DNA from: Candidatus Nitrosopumilus sp.
Lineage (GTDB): Archaea; Thermoproteota; Nitrososphaeria; Nitrososphaerales; Nitrososphaeraceae
DNA: 34,726 nucleotides
Reading direction: 5' to 3'
NCBI GenBank assembly: GCA_013694585.1
Contig: JACDCB010000123.1
Span: 1-34,726, forward strand
Shown: one piece after another, positions 25,206 through 32,099 of the stretch
Layout of the letters: each line of letters opens with the position of its first letter
Numbering within the stretch: position 1 is the first letter of the stretch
The notes under the pieces: generated by a model
The model's database searches: none
What the model was told of the DNA's origin: nothing
Seen by the model: only the letters and a program-made list of their open reading frames with translations
Program-made: the position numbers and the translations under genes

Positions 25206-25737
25206 ACCCGAATTTTACGCAAATGAGATTGTTATTCCAGATGGTATATCGGTGAATAAAGATCAGAATCTCATTACAACAAACGGCTCAAACGGAAAAG
25301 TTCAAAAGGATTTTACGAAGATTCATGCATTAATAGAAGTTGGTAAAGAAAAGATTACAATACGATCTTACGGAAATAGGAAAAGCGATTTTGCATTGGT
25401 CAACACGGTGCATAGTCATATTAGGAATATGATAAAGGGTTCAACCACTGGATTCACATATAAACTAAAAATCGTATTTGCACACTTTCCTATATCCGTT
25501 AAGATTAAAGGACAGGATGTTTATATCGAAAACTTTTTTGGAGAACGATCATCTAGGGTGTCAAAGATCCTAGGGAAGGATACTAAGGTTACTGTTCAAG
25601 GTGATGATATTTTGATCACAGGACCAAATATTGAAAATGTATCCCAAACAGCAGCAAATATCGAATCTTCTACAAGGATAAAAAATAAAGACTCTAGGGT
25701 GTTTCTTGATGGGGTATACATATACTCCAAAGCCTAG
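25195..25737 (+). CDS. rpl6: Ribosomal protein uL6
   Basis: 180 aa. Two-domain uL6 with GKEKITIRSYGNRKSDFALVNTVHSHIRNMIKGSTTGFTYKLKIVFAHFPISVKIKGQDVYIENFFGE and DILITGPNIENVSQTAANIE. Last gene of this run. The usual archaeal successors (eL32, eL19, uL18, uS5, uL30, uL15) are not here; a tRNA gene and then minus-strand genes follow. Confidence 0.95.
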   Translation: MSTKPEFYANEIVIPDGISVNKDQNLITTNGSNGKVQKDFTKIHALIEVGKEKITIRSYGNRKSDFALVNTVHSHIRNMIKGSTTGFTYKLKIVFAHFPISVKIKGQDVYIENFFGERSSRVSKILGKDTKVTVQGDDILITGPNIENVSQTAANIESSTRIKNKDSRVFLDGVYIYSKA

Positions 25738-25871
25738 ATCTCCGAGAAAAAGTAACCTTTTTAACATTTTTAGAATTAGTAAGATTTGATCATTACATTT
25801 AGTTCTTGAGCAAGAAATCAAAGCAGGAAACATAACATTTATTTATTCTTTACAATTTTTAATAGCATAGT

Positions 25872-25974
25872 GCCGCTGTAGCTCAGCTTGGTAGAGCAAA
25901 TTCATAATGGATACATTATGAAGCTTAACTGGCTGTTAACCAGTAGGTCATCAGTCCGAGTCTGATCAGCGGCG
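25872..25974 (+). tRNA. tRNA-Asn (GTT) with non-canonical intron at 27/28
   Basis: Cloverleaf: acceptor GCCGCTG (25872-25878) with CAGCGGC (25967-25973), discriminator G 25974, D stem GCTC/GAGC (25881-25884/25894-25897), anticodon stem ACTGG/CCAGT around loop CTGTTAA (anticodon GTT), five-base variable loop AGGTC and T stem ATCAG/CTGAT. Thirty bases separate the D and anticodon stems where one is expected. A bulge-helix-bulge places a 29-nt intron at 25900-25928: bulge AAA 25898-25900, helix GAGC/GCTT, bulge AAC 25927-25929. Cleavage after the second base of each bulge restores A26-A27-CTGG exactly. The T loop reads TCCGAGT, with C at position 55. CCA is not encoded. Confidence 0.93.
25900..25928 (+). 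other. tRNA-Asn intron (29 nt, BHB type, position 27/28)
   Basis: The intron folds into a perfect 8-bp hairpin, TTCATAAT (25901-25908) with ATTATGAA (25915-25922), around loop GGATAC. The central BHB helix is GAGC/GCTT with one G-U pair. The outer helix is weak (A-T, then T-G), so the motif is a relaxed hBH form. Archaeal heterotetrameric or epsilon2-type splicing endonucleases accept such motifs. Confidence 0.8.
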
Positions 25975-25985
25975 CTCTGATTAAA

Positions 25986-26342
25986 TTAAAACGAAACTAT
26001 GTCCAATGCTATTGCATCGGATAACAAATAAGTATGTCTGTTCCCTGAAACAAAATTATTATTAATATCTATTCTAGGAACCCACCTATTAGAAGACGTG
26101 AACAGTCTTTCTTTTTTCATCCTGTTTTCAAGCTCTTCTATATCTAATTCAATCTCTTCTATCTCTTCAGTTTCCAGATGTTGAATTATCACTAAAATTT
26201 TTTTAATCAAAACCCGGTCCCCATTTTTGGAGAAGTCACGATTTCTTTCGTCTTCTTCAATGATTTTTATTTTGATCTGTTTTCGGTTGAATGCGTCTCT
26301 ACTCATTAGCATTCTGTCACTCAAATATCCTTCATAGCCCAT
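25986..26342 (-). CDS. Hypothetical protein, last gene of the thiolase operon
   Basis: 118 aa, not recognised. Charged and without cysteines or membrane segments. An acidic helical middle (LETEEIEEIELDIEELENRMKK, split by Ile/Leu heptad-like spacing) suggests a coiled coil; the C-terminal third (RWVPRIDINNNFVSGNRHTYLL) looks strand-rich. ATG 26342 lies 30 bp after the DUF35 gene on the same strand, so it probably belongs to that operon. It ends 11 bp from the tRNA-Asn 3' end, on the opposite strand. Confidence 0.6.
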   Translation of the reverse strand: MGYEGYLSDRMLMSRDAFNRKQIKIKIIEEDERNRDFSKNGDRVLIKKILVIIQHLETEEIEEIELDIEELENRMKKERLFTSSNRWVPRIDINNNFVSGNRHTYLLSDAIALDIVSF

Positions 26343-26372
26343 TGAGAATCATTGTACATGAGTTGTTAAGAA

Positions 26373-26726
26373 TTATTTTAATCTTTTAATTTTAATTTTG
26401 GTGAATTCTAAGCTTAATTTGTAATCTTTAATGCTGACTTGGGAAATTCTTATTCTATCATTGGGTAATATACTTTGATCAACGCTCCCAATCATTCGTA
26501 TTCCTGAAAACTCGCCTATACCATAATACCCTACTAAGTCTGAAAGATTAGAAAAGGATTTTTCAAGCAGGACACCCTTTCTATTGATTTTTCTAAAACC
26601 ACATTTCCTGAAACAGGAGTTGCAATAATGATTCGGCGGCCAGATATGAATTTTGCAACTAAAGCAATAGGTGGTAATTAAGATGCCTTTCTTGGCGGTA
26701 TCAAAAATAACATCCATTAACGTCAT
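26373..26726 (-). CDS. DUF35/OB-fold zinc-ribbon protein partnering a thiolase
   Basis: 117 aa. An N-terminal helix is followed by a rubredoxin-like zinc ribbon, Cys21/Cys24 (CFSC) and Cys35/Cys38 (CNSC), and an OB-fold (VLLEKSFSNLSDLVGYYGIGEFSGIRMIGSVDQ..ILPNDRIRIS). This is the ChsH2/DUF35 architecture, which in archaea binds thiolases and holds the CoA substrate between active sites. The gene starts 6 bp after the thiolase stop, the classic pairing. The family assignment is firm; the exact acyl-CoA substrate is unknown. Confidence 0.85.
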   Translation of the reverse strand: MTLMDVIFDTAKKGILITTYCFSCKIHIWPPNHYCNSCFRKCGFRKINRKGVLLEKSFSNLSDLVGYYGIGEFSGIRMIGSVDQSILPNDRIRISQVSIKDYKLSLEFTKIKIKRLK

Positions 26727-26732
26727 CTTGGG

Positions 26733-27830
26733 TTATTTTTGAAGAATTATTACAGTAGTTGAGGTACCTGCAGCTGCCATGTTGTGAACCAGACCGCTCT
26801 TGCAACCTTTTTTTTGTCTTAAACCTGCCTTTCCTTGCAATTGAATTACTATTTCGTTGGTCTGATCGATCCCAGTCGCACCAATGGGATGACCGCATCC
26901 GAGTAGTCCTCCTCTCACGTTTGTATAGAGCGTGTTTTTGTCTATGAATCTTCTTCCCTGCCCCTTTTCGGCAAATCCAATATCTTCGTAGGCTAAGAGC
27001 TCTAAAATTGTAAATGCGTCATGAATCTCTACGATATCAATGTTTTTAGGTTCCAAGTTTGATTGTTGAAACGCATCTCTTGCTGCTATTCTCGTTGATA
27101 GTATGTAATCAAGATTATTTGAAATGGATGCAAAGCTAGCACCTTGGTTATTCTGGGAAATACCCTTGATCCAAATAGGTATTTCAGTTCTCTTTGCCAT
27201 TGCTTCAGACAAAACGAGTATTGACGAGGATCCTTCGCAAGGATAACAACAATCAAACTTTTTCAATGGTTCTGCCACCATTTTTGAATTAACTATTGTT
27301 GAATAGGTAAAGTGTTTGTCATAGAAAAACGCATTAATGTTTTTATTAGCATTCATATGATTTTTAAAAGAAACAATTGCTAGATCTTCTTCTGTCGTTC
27401 CATACTTTCGAAAGTGGTTTTGGGCATATAGTGATGCCCAGTGAACTGGCATATCATATTGTCCCCTGGAGATGTCCCAAGTCAATTTGTTTCCTTGACT
27501 GTTCTGCTTTTCTACTCCTGTTACTAGCACCGCATTACATAATCCTGATTTTATCAATGAGTATGCCAACATGATACCACTGGTACCTGAATTACATAAA
27601 TTTTCGATCTTGGTCGAAAATTTTGGCCTGATGCCTACCATTTCTGAAACTATATTACCCAAATATGAATCATTAGAGCTACTTGATACAATTAGACCAT
27701 CTACTTCAAACTTTTGAATTTGTGTCCTCCCAAGTAGATCAATTATGGATTTACTAGCTAATTCAGCAGGTGTAGAGTCTGAGGCCTTGGCAAATTTTTG
27801 AGTATTGGTAGAATCAATTGCTATTTCCAT
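26733..27830 (-). CDS. Thiolase-family acyl-CoA acyltransferase (SCP-x/archaeal type)
   Basis: 365 aa. Seen: catalytic Cys79 in ENLCNSGTSG, EIHDAF (269-273), and GGLLGCGHPIGATG with His314. The C-terminal motif that usually reads HNxGGxG is HNMAAAGTS (349-357), with both Gly of the GG pair changed to Ala. In CCYPCEGSS an Asp-Gly is replaced by Glu-Gly. It should condense or cleave acyl-CoA, as acetoacetyl-CoA thiolase does in mevalonate synthesis or the hydroxypropionate/hydroxybutyrate cycle, together with the DUF35 partner. It overlaps the LLM gene by 10 bp. Whether the altered GG motif changes activity cannot be judged from the sequence. Confidence 0.85.
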   Translation of the reverse strand: MEIAIDSTNTQKFAKASDSTPAELASKSIIDLLGRTQIQKFEVDGLIVSSSSNDSYLGNIVSEMVGIRPKFSTKIENLCNSGTSGIMLAYSLIKSGLCNAVLVTGVEKQNSQGNKLTWDISRGQYDMPVHWASLYAQNHFRKYGTTEEDLAIVSFKNHMNANKNINAFFYDKHFTYSTIVNSKMVAEPLKKFDCCYPCEGSSSILVLSEAMAKRTEIPIWIKGISQNNQGASFASISNNLDYILSTRIAARDAFQQSNLEPKNIDIVEIHDAFTILELLAYEDIGFAEKGQGRRFIDKNTLYTNVRGGLLGCGHPIGATGIDQTNEIVIQLQGKAGLRQKKGCKSGLVHNMAAAGTSTTVIILQK

Positions 27831-28804
27831 AAATCTGTAAATTCCTTGTAGTTCAAAATGCCGTTAGTGTCTTTTACAGGATTAATTTGTAGTATTGGTA
27901 AATCGATACCTATTTTTTTAAACCTTTTAATCTGGTTATTGCAATCATTTATAGAACCTGCTATGACAAAGTCATTAAGCATCTCATTGGGAATATTTCT
28001 AATTGACTCTTCTAGACCATACTTGCTGTAATCATTATAGATTTTTTCAACTACTGACTTGTATTTTGTTTTAATCAATGAATCATAGTAAATTCTGCCT
28101 ACTGATATATAAAAAGCCAAAGTCTTGGCAGCTCTGAGAGTAGCCTTTGTAGGATCTTTATTTGAAACGGAGGTGATAATTACAAGAGCTTTCATGAACT
28201 TTTGATTATGATTTTCAAAATTGATGTTCTCAATCACCATCTCTAACTCATCTTTTGGCTTTAGGTAGAGGATTACTCCATCTGCATACTTTTTAGCAAC
28301 GCCGATCATTCCTGAATTTACGGCTGCAACATAGATAGGAATATCATCCCTAGAGTGTTCAAGCAGCTTAAAATTTTTAATATTTACTGTTTGTCCATGA
28401 TAGTTAACTTTTTTCGACTTTAACAACAGTTTTATTGATTGAACATATTCTTTCATTCTGATTAATGGTTTTTCAAATTTGATCCCATGAAGGTTCTCCA
28501 CTAAGATAGAAGTGCTTGTGCCAAGGCCTATAATGGCTCGGTTATCTGATAGGTTATCCAATGTAATGCCGCCCATACTAATCGTCGCTGGAGTTCTAGA
28601 ATAGATGTTTACAATAGATGTTCCTATTTTTATTCTGTTTGTAACTTGGGAAATAGCCCCAAGGGTTGAAAAAACCTCCTTTCCCCAGGACTCTGGGGCC
28701 CAGATGGAATGAATACTTTCATTTTTGTCCACTATTGTTGCAAATTCGAGGATCTCTTTTGACTTTAATAATGATCCAATGCTAAATCCTATTTTTTCCA
28801 TCAT
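27821..28804 (-). CDS. Luciferase-like (LLM class) F420/FMN-dependent oxidoreductase
   Basis: 327 aa TIM-barrel enzyme: KIGFSIGSLL, SIWAPESWGKEVFSTLGAISQVTNRIKIGTSIVNIYSRTPATISM, and FEKPLIRMKEYVQSIKLLLK are typical of the Mer/F420-dependent branch. RDDIPIYVAAVNSGMIGVAKKYADGVIL is the usual substrate-barrel segment. It probably transfers hydride with coenzyme F420; methylenetetrahydromethanopterin reductase is a relative but not proven. Start ATG 28804 overlaps the nucleotidyltransferase stop (ATGA), and a second Met follows at once. The operon context suggests a dedicated biosynthetic pathway. Confidence 0.82.
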   Translation of the reverse strand: MMEKIGFSIGSLLKSKEILEFATIVDKNESIHSIWAPESWGKEVFSTLGAISQVTNRIKIGTSIVNIYSRTPATISMGGITLDNLSDNRAIIGLGTSTSILVENLHGIKFEKPLIRMKEYVQSIKLLLKSKKVNYHGQTVNIKNFKLLEHSRDDIPIYVAAVNSGMIGVAKKYADGVILYLKPKDELEMVIENINFENHNQKFMKALVIITSVSNKDPTKATLRAAKTLAFYISVGRIYYDSLIKTKYKSVVEKIYNDYSKYGLEESIRNIPNEMLNDFVIAGSINDCNNQIKRFKKIGIDLPILQINPVKDTNGILNYKEFTDLWK

Positions 28805-29496
28805 GCTTGTTTGGAATTTATCCTGGATAGCTCTTTGGATGATTCTTCGATATCTTTGTGGGAATCAATTGATTTCCAGAATGATTTTTCAAATTTCTTT
28901 GCTTTTAATTTTTGTTCGTTTGCCATGGCAGGCAGTGCTGTTGTTTCAATGTTTCCTTTATCGGGTAGGAAGTCGAAAATTTCTTGGTTAAAAAAATAAA
29001 TACCCGCATTGATCCATTTATCGATTATATTCGGTTTTTCTTTGAATCCAGTCACAAATTGCTGGTCATTAAAATCTACAATCCCAAAAGGGCTTTTTAA
29101 CGGAACCACTGCTATAGAGTTATAATCGTTCTTGTGAGATAGGATATTAAAATCTATGTTGGTTAATATATCGCCATTGATCATGAAGAAGCCATTTTTT
29201 TCATCCTTTAGAAGCGCTTGTGTGTTTTTCAGAGCGCCGCCGGTACCTAGTGGTTCCTCTTCTACCATATAGGCAACTTTGACCTTGAACTTGTTTCCAC
29301 TCGCAATATGATTTATGATTTGCTCCTTCAAATAGCCGACACAAATGATAATTTCTGTTATGTTATTTTTAGACAATAGCTTTATTTGCCACTCGATAAT
29401 GGGCTTACCTAGGATTTCTATCATCGGTTTCGGGCGGTTATCTGTGATCGGTTTAAGCCTTTTACCAAATCCCCCCGCTAATATTACTCCTTTCAA
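28801..29496 (-). CDS. Sugar-phosphate nucleotidyltransferase
   Basis: 231 aa, the pyrophosphorylase fold: LAGGFGKRLKPITDNRPKPMIEI (nucleotide loop with Arg and Lys), EIIICVGYLKEQI, EEPLGTGGAL, and the metal Asp in FMINGDILTNID. Short form without a C-terminal left-handed helix, closest in pattern to mannose-1-phosphate guanylyltransferase or glucose-1-phosphate thymidylyl/uridylyltransferases. First gene of the operon. Start is TTG 29496, since the upstream ATG is followed by a stop. The upstream 110 bp contain tandem repeats and a long palindrome. Confidence 0.85.
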   Translation of the reverse strand: MKGVILAGGFGKRLKPITDNRPKPMIEILGKPIIEWQIKLLSKNNITEIIICVGYLKEQIINHIASGNKFKVKVAYMVEEEPLGTGGALKNTQALLKDEKNGFFMINGDILTNIDFNILSHKNDYNSIAVVPLKSPFGIVDFNDQQFVTGFKEKPNIIDKWINAGIYFFNQEIFDFLPDKGNIETTALPAMANEQKLKAKKFEKSFWKSIDSHKDIEESSKELSRINSKQA

Positions 29497-29606
29497 AACA
29501 TATTAACTGATTTGATTTAAGATATATTTTTTCCTATTGTCGTCTTGAAAAAGGTTACCTATAACAGGAATTTACACTATACCTTGATAATTTGAATATA
29601 GTATCT

Positions 29607-29654
29607 ACTATTATGATAGTGTTATTACTATTATGATAGTGTTATTACTAACAC
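29607..29654. repeat. Tandem 20-bp repeat with internal dyads
   Basis: Two identical 20-bp units (29611-29630 and 29631-29650) beginning TTATGATAGTG, preceded by a partial unit ACTA. Each junction reads ACTAT-TATG-ATAGT, a short dyad. GTGTTA (29639-29644) and TAACAC (29649-29654) form a further hairpin. It lies about 110-155 bp upstream of the nucleotidyltransferase start, between that operon and the end of bioF. Confidence 0.8.
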
Positions 29655-29663
29655 AAAAGAAGA

Positions 29664-29690
29664 ATATTTCATAATTCGAATTATGAAATA
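29664..29690. repeat. Left palindrome of the biotin module
   Basis: A perfect 26-bp palindrome at 29665-29690: TATTTCATAATTC, then its exact reverse complement. It lies 16 bp beyond the bioF stop. The 26 bases from 29664 recur with one mismatch at 34701-34726. Confidence 0.9.
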
Positions 29691-29705
29691 ATATTGAAAA
29701 AAGGA

Positions 29706-30887
29706 TTAATTTCTTAGAAATTTGGCAATATGATTTAATAGCTCAGAGATCTGATCTTGGCTATGATCTGAATTTAGAGATATTCTTAAGCGCGCTTCAT
29801 TTCTTTTGACAGTGGGATATCTTATGGCTTGGACGAAGAAATCTTGTTTTAATAATTCCTTCGAAACTGCTAAGGCTTTTTTTTCAGACCCAATTAACAG
29901 CGGAATAATAGGACTATTTTCGATTTTTCGACTGTTAATTTTTTGTTCATTAGCTATTTTATGAAAATGCTCGATATTTCTGTACAACTTAGTCTGGAGA
30001 ATCCCTCCCTTTGCTAATTGCATTGACATCATAGCTATTTCGGCCAAATAATCTGGAAGAGCAGAAGTGAAGATAAACGGTCTGGATTTATTAACTAAAT
30101 ATTCTTTTACCAACTTCGAACAGCTAACATAGCCTCCAAAGCAACCAAGTCCTTTACTCAGACTACTGGTATGAATATCTACCCTTTTGTTAACTCCAAA
30201 ATAACTCGGAGTTCCTCCAAAATCCGTTAACTTATTGTTACCAATAATAAAATCTCCATGTGAGTCGTCAACTATGAGTAAGCAATTATTTTCTGCTGAT
30301 ATCCTCGCAATTTCAGTTAAATCAGCCATATCGCCGTCCATGCTAAAGATTCCTTCAGTTATTATTATTTTTCTTTTGTCATCATACTTTTTTACAGTCT
30401 TTTCTAATTCAATCGTATCATTGTGAGGGAATCGCTGAATTTTACTGGGAGACAACTTGCAGCCATCTATTATGCTCGCATGATTTAATTCATCGCTAAA
30501 AATAATAGTTTCCTTATCAGAGATACATCCTAGGACTCCTAAATTTGCCATGAATCCTGTTGGAAAGAGCAATGATGAGGTAGTTTTCCTATGCTTTGAA
30601 AGAGCTTTCTCTAGGCCTTCTATGCTTTCTGTATTTCCGCTAATTAATCTCGAGCTACATTGTGAAATTCTTGTAGTATGTAGATTCTGTAACTTTTTTA
30701 CTAAAAATTTGTTCCTAGATAAACCAAGATAGTCATTTGATGAAAAATTCAATACAGAAGACGCATGGGTTCCTTTTCCTGACTCTAGGATATCTTCAAC
30801 AGTTCGGAGCTCTCTATAAAGATGTTCCTTTCTTAAATCTCGTAACTTGTCTTGAAAATATAGTGAATTACTTTTGTTTAAGCCCAA
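29706..30887 (-). CDS. bioF: 8-amino-7-oxononanoate synthase
   Basis: PLP enzyme condensing pimeloyl thioester with alanine to KAPA, the first committed step of biotin ring assembly. 393 aa. Seen: NFSSNDYLGLS (48-57), GNTESIEGLE, FSDELNHASIIDG (His136), VDDSHGDF (Asp207, His210) and the PLP-lysine TSSLSKGLG (Lys245). The start is a TTG at 30887 that overlaps the bioB end by 20 bp, so translation is likely coupled; an alternative start inside the N-terminal helix is possible. It is the last gene of the minus-strand biotin run. Close relatives (2-amino-3-ketobutyrate CoA ligase) are less likely given bioB and bioA next door. Confidence 0.92.
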   Translation of the reverse strand: MGLNKSNSLYFQDKLRDLRKEHLYRELRTVEDILESGKGTHASSVLNFSSNDYLGLSRNKFLVKKLQNLHTTRISQCSSRLISGNTESIEGLEKALSKHRKTTSSLLFPTGFMANLGVLGCISDKETIIFSDELNHASIIDGCKLSPSKIQRFPHNDTIELEKTVKKYDDKRKIIITEGIFSMDGDMADLTEIARISAENNCLLIVDDSHGDFIIGNNKLTDFGGTPSYFGVNKRVDIHTSSLSKGLGCFGGYVSCSKLVKEYLVNKSRPFIFTSALPDYLAEIAMMSMQLAKGGILQTKLYRNIEHFHKIANEQKINSRKIENSPIIPLLIGSEKKALAVSKELLKQDFFVQAIRYPTVKRNEARLRISLNSDHSQDQISELLNHIAKFLRN

Positions 30888-31848
30888 TCTCTTTTAGCAT
30901 TCTAATGTCATCAAGAGGTTTATTTCCTTTTGTAGTCAAGTATCCCCCACTAATAATTCCATTAGCACCTGCTTTTAGTACTTTCTTATCATTCTTTTTT
31001 AAATGAACTTCTCTCCCTCCTGCAATTTTTAAAATGGTTTTAGGCATGAGAAAGCGAAATGTTGCAATTGTCCTAATTATTTCCTCTTCAGTCAGCGAAT
31101 ACTTGTTATAGAGTGGAGTGCCCTCTCTGCCTATTAACATGTTTATAGGGACTTCGTCAGGATTCAATGATTGTAAAGCGAAACCTAACTCTACTCTATG
31201 TTCGACGGATTCTCCCATACCAATAATTCCACCACTACACAACTCTAATCCCGCTTCTTTAACTATTTTAGCAGTATTAATCCTATCTTCGTAAGAATGG
31301 GTAGTACAAATCTGATCGAACAAACTTTTCGCCGTTTCTAAATTATGATTATATCTTTTAACTCCTAATCTCTTTAATATTATGGCCCTAGCTCTAGTCA
31401 TAAAACCCAAAGAGGTGTTAACATCTATGTCCAGCCTTTCTTTTATTAACTTTATAGTATTGCATATTTGAATAAAATCTTGTTCTGGGGGAGCCCGGTA
31501 AGCACAAACTATACAAAAACTATTTGCCCCATTTTCCTTTGCTGATTCAGCTTGTGCTAAAATCATCTCCGGGGTCAATAGGGGATATTTTTCGATTTTG
31601 GTGGTATTAAACGTCGATTGAGAGCAAAAAGAACAATCTTCTGGGCATCTGCCAGATTTTGCATTAACTAGGGTTTCAACATCAACTTTGTCGCCCCCGA
31701 ATTTCAATGTAATTTGATTTGCACAATCAGCAAGGAAATCAAGATCATTAGAATTAATTAATTTCATTGCATCCTGAAAATTAATTGGTTTATCTGATAA
31801 AACGTTAAACATTTTTTCATAAATAAAGTCCTTATTCAAATTGCTCAT
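30868..31848 (-). CDS. bioB: Biotin synthase
   Basis: Radical-SAM enzyme inserting sulfur into dethiobiotin. 326 aa. The SAM cluster cysteines are Cys68, Cys72 and Cys75 in GRCPEDCSFCSQS. Further conserved pieces: CIVCAYRAPPE, NTSLGFMTRA, RYNHNLETAKSLF (a BioB hallmark), SGGIIGMGES and KAGANGIISGGYLTTKG. The start is ATG 31848 with a minus-strand TATA-like box near 31876-31885 upstream. It is separated from bioA by the oppositely oriented recombinase gene. Confidence 0.95.
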   Translation of the reverse strand: MSNLNKDFIYEKMFNVLSDKPINFQDAMKLINSNDLDFLADCANQITLKFGGDKVDVETLVNAKSGRCPEDCSFCSQSTFNTTKIEKYPLLTPEMILAQAESAKENGANSFCIVCAYRAPPEQDFIQICNTIKLIKERLDIDVNTSLGFMTRARAIILKRLGVKRYNHNLETAKSLFDQICTTHSYEDRINTAKIVKEAGLELCSGGIIGMGESVEHRVELGFALQSLNPDEVPINMLIGREGTPLYNKYSLTEEEIIRTIATFRFLMPKTILKIAGGREVHLKKNDKKVLKAGANGIISGGYLTTKGNKPLDDIRMLKEIGLKQK

Positions 31849-32099
31849 TAGATAATTCTTTTTCTATAATAACTTCCTTATATTAGTATTTTAGAATATC
31901 CATATAGGTCTGTCAAAAGCGGAATTCGTCTGAATTGTAGTAATAATGATTCGTCTAAAAAAGGACCGGTTTTCATACCGTCTTAGAACCAGACCGGTTT
32001 TTTTACTCTAGTTTTTTGGGTTTTTGTATTAATTTTTTTTAATACTTGCTCGTATTAATTTGACTACCTTTTTTTTACTCTCAATTTTGTATCGTCTTT
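31849..32099. other. Repeat-rich divergent region between bioB and the recombinase
   Basis: 251 bp with no ORF. It holds three short direct-repeat pairs: ATTCGTCT (31924-31931 and 31949-31956), GACCGGTTTT (31964-31973 and 31992-32001) and GTATTAATTT (32026-32035 and 32052-32061), with pair spacings of 25, 28 and 26 bp. GTATTAA (32026-32032) and TTAATAC (32039-32045) form an inverted repeat around six T. CGGT/ACCG (31967-31980) is a small dyad. The density is compatible with a res-like or operator region for the recombinase; this is inference. Confidence 0.6.

Noticed and set aside
29607-29654. CRISPR array
   Set aside because: The 20-bp units are adjacent without spacers, there are only two copies, and no cas gene is nearby.
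29665-29690. Biotin-repressor operator
   Set aside because: It lies downstream of bioF and more than 160 bp from the next start, not in a bio promoter; its twin is likewise downstream of a gene.
32033-32045. Intrinsic hairpin-plus-U terminator
   Set aside because: The T run lies inside the inverted repeat and precedes the recombinase start on the plus strand; archaeal termination does not rely on such hairpins.
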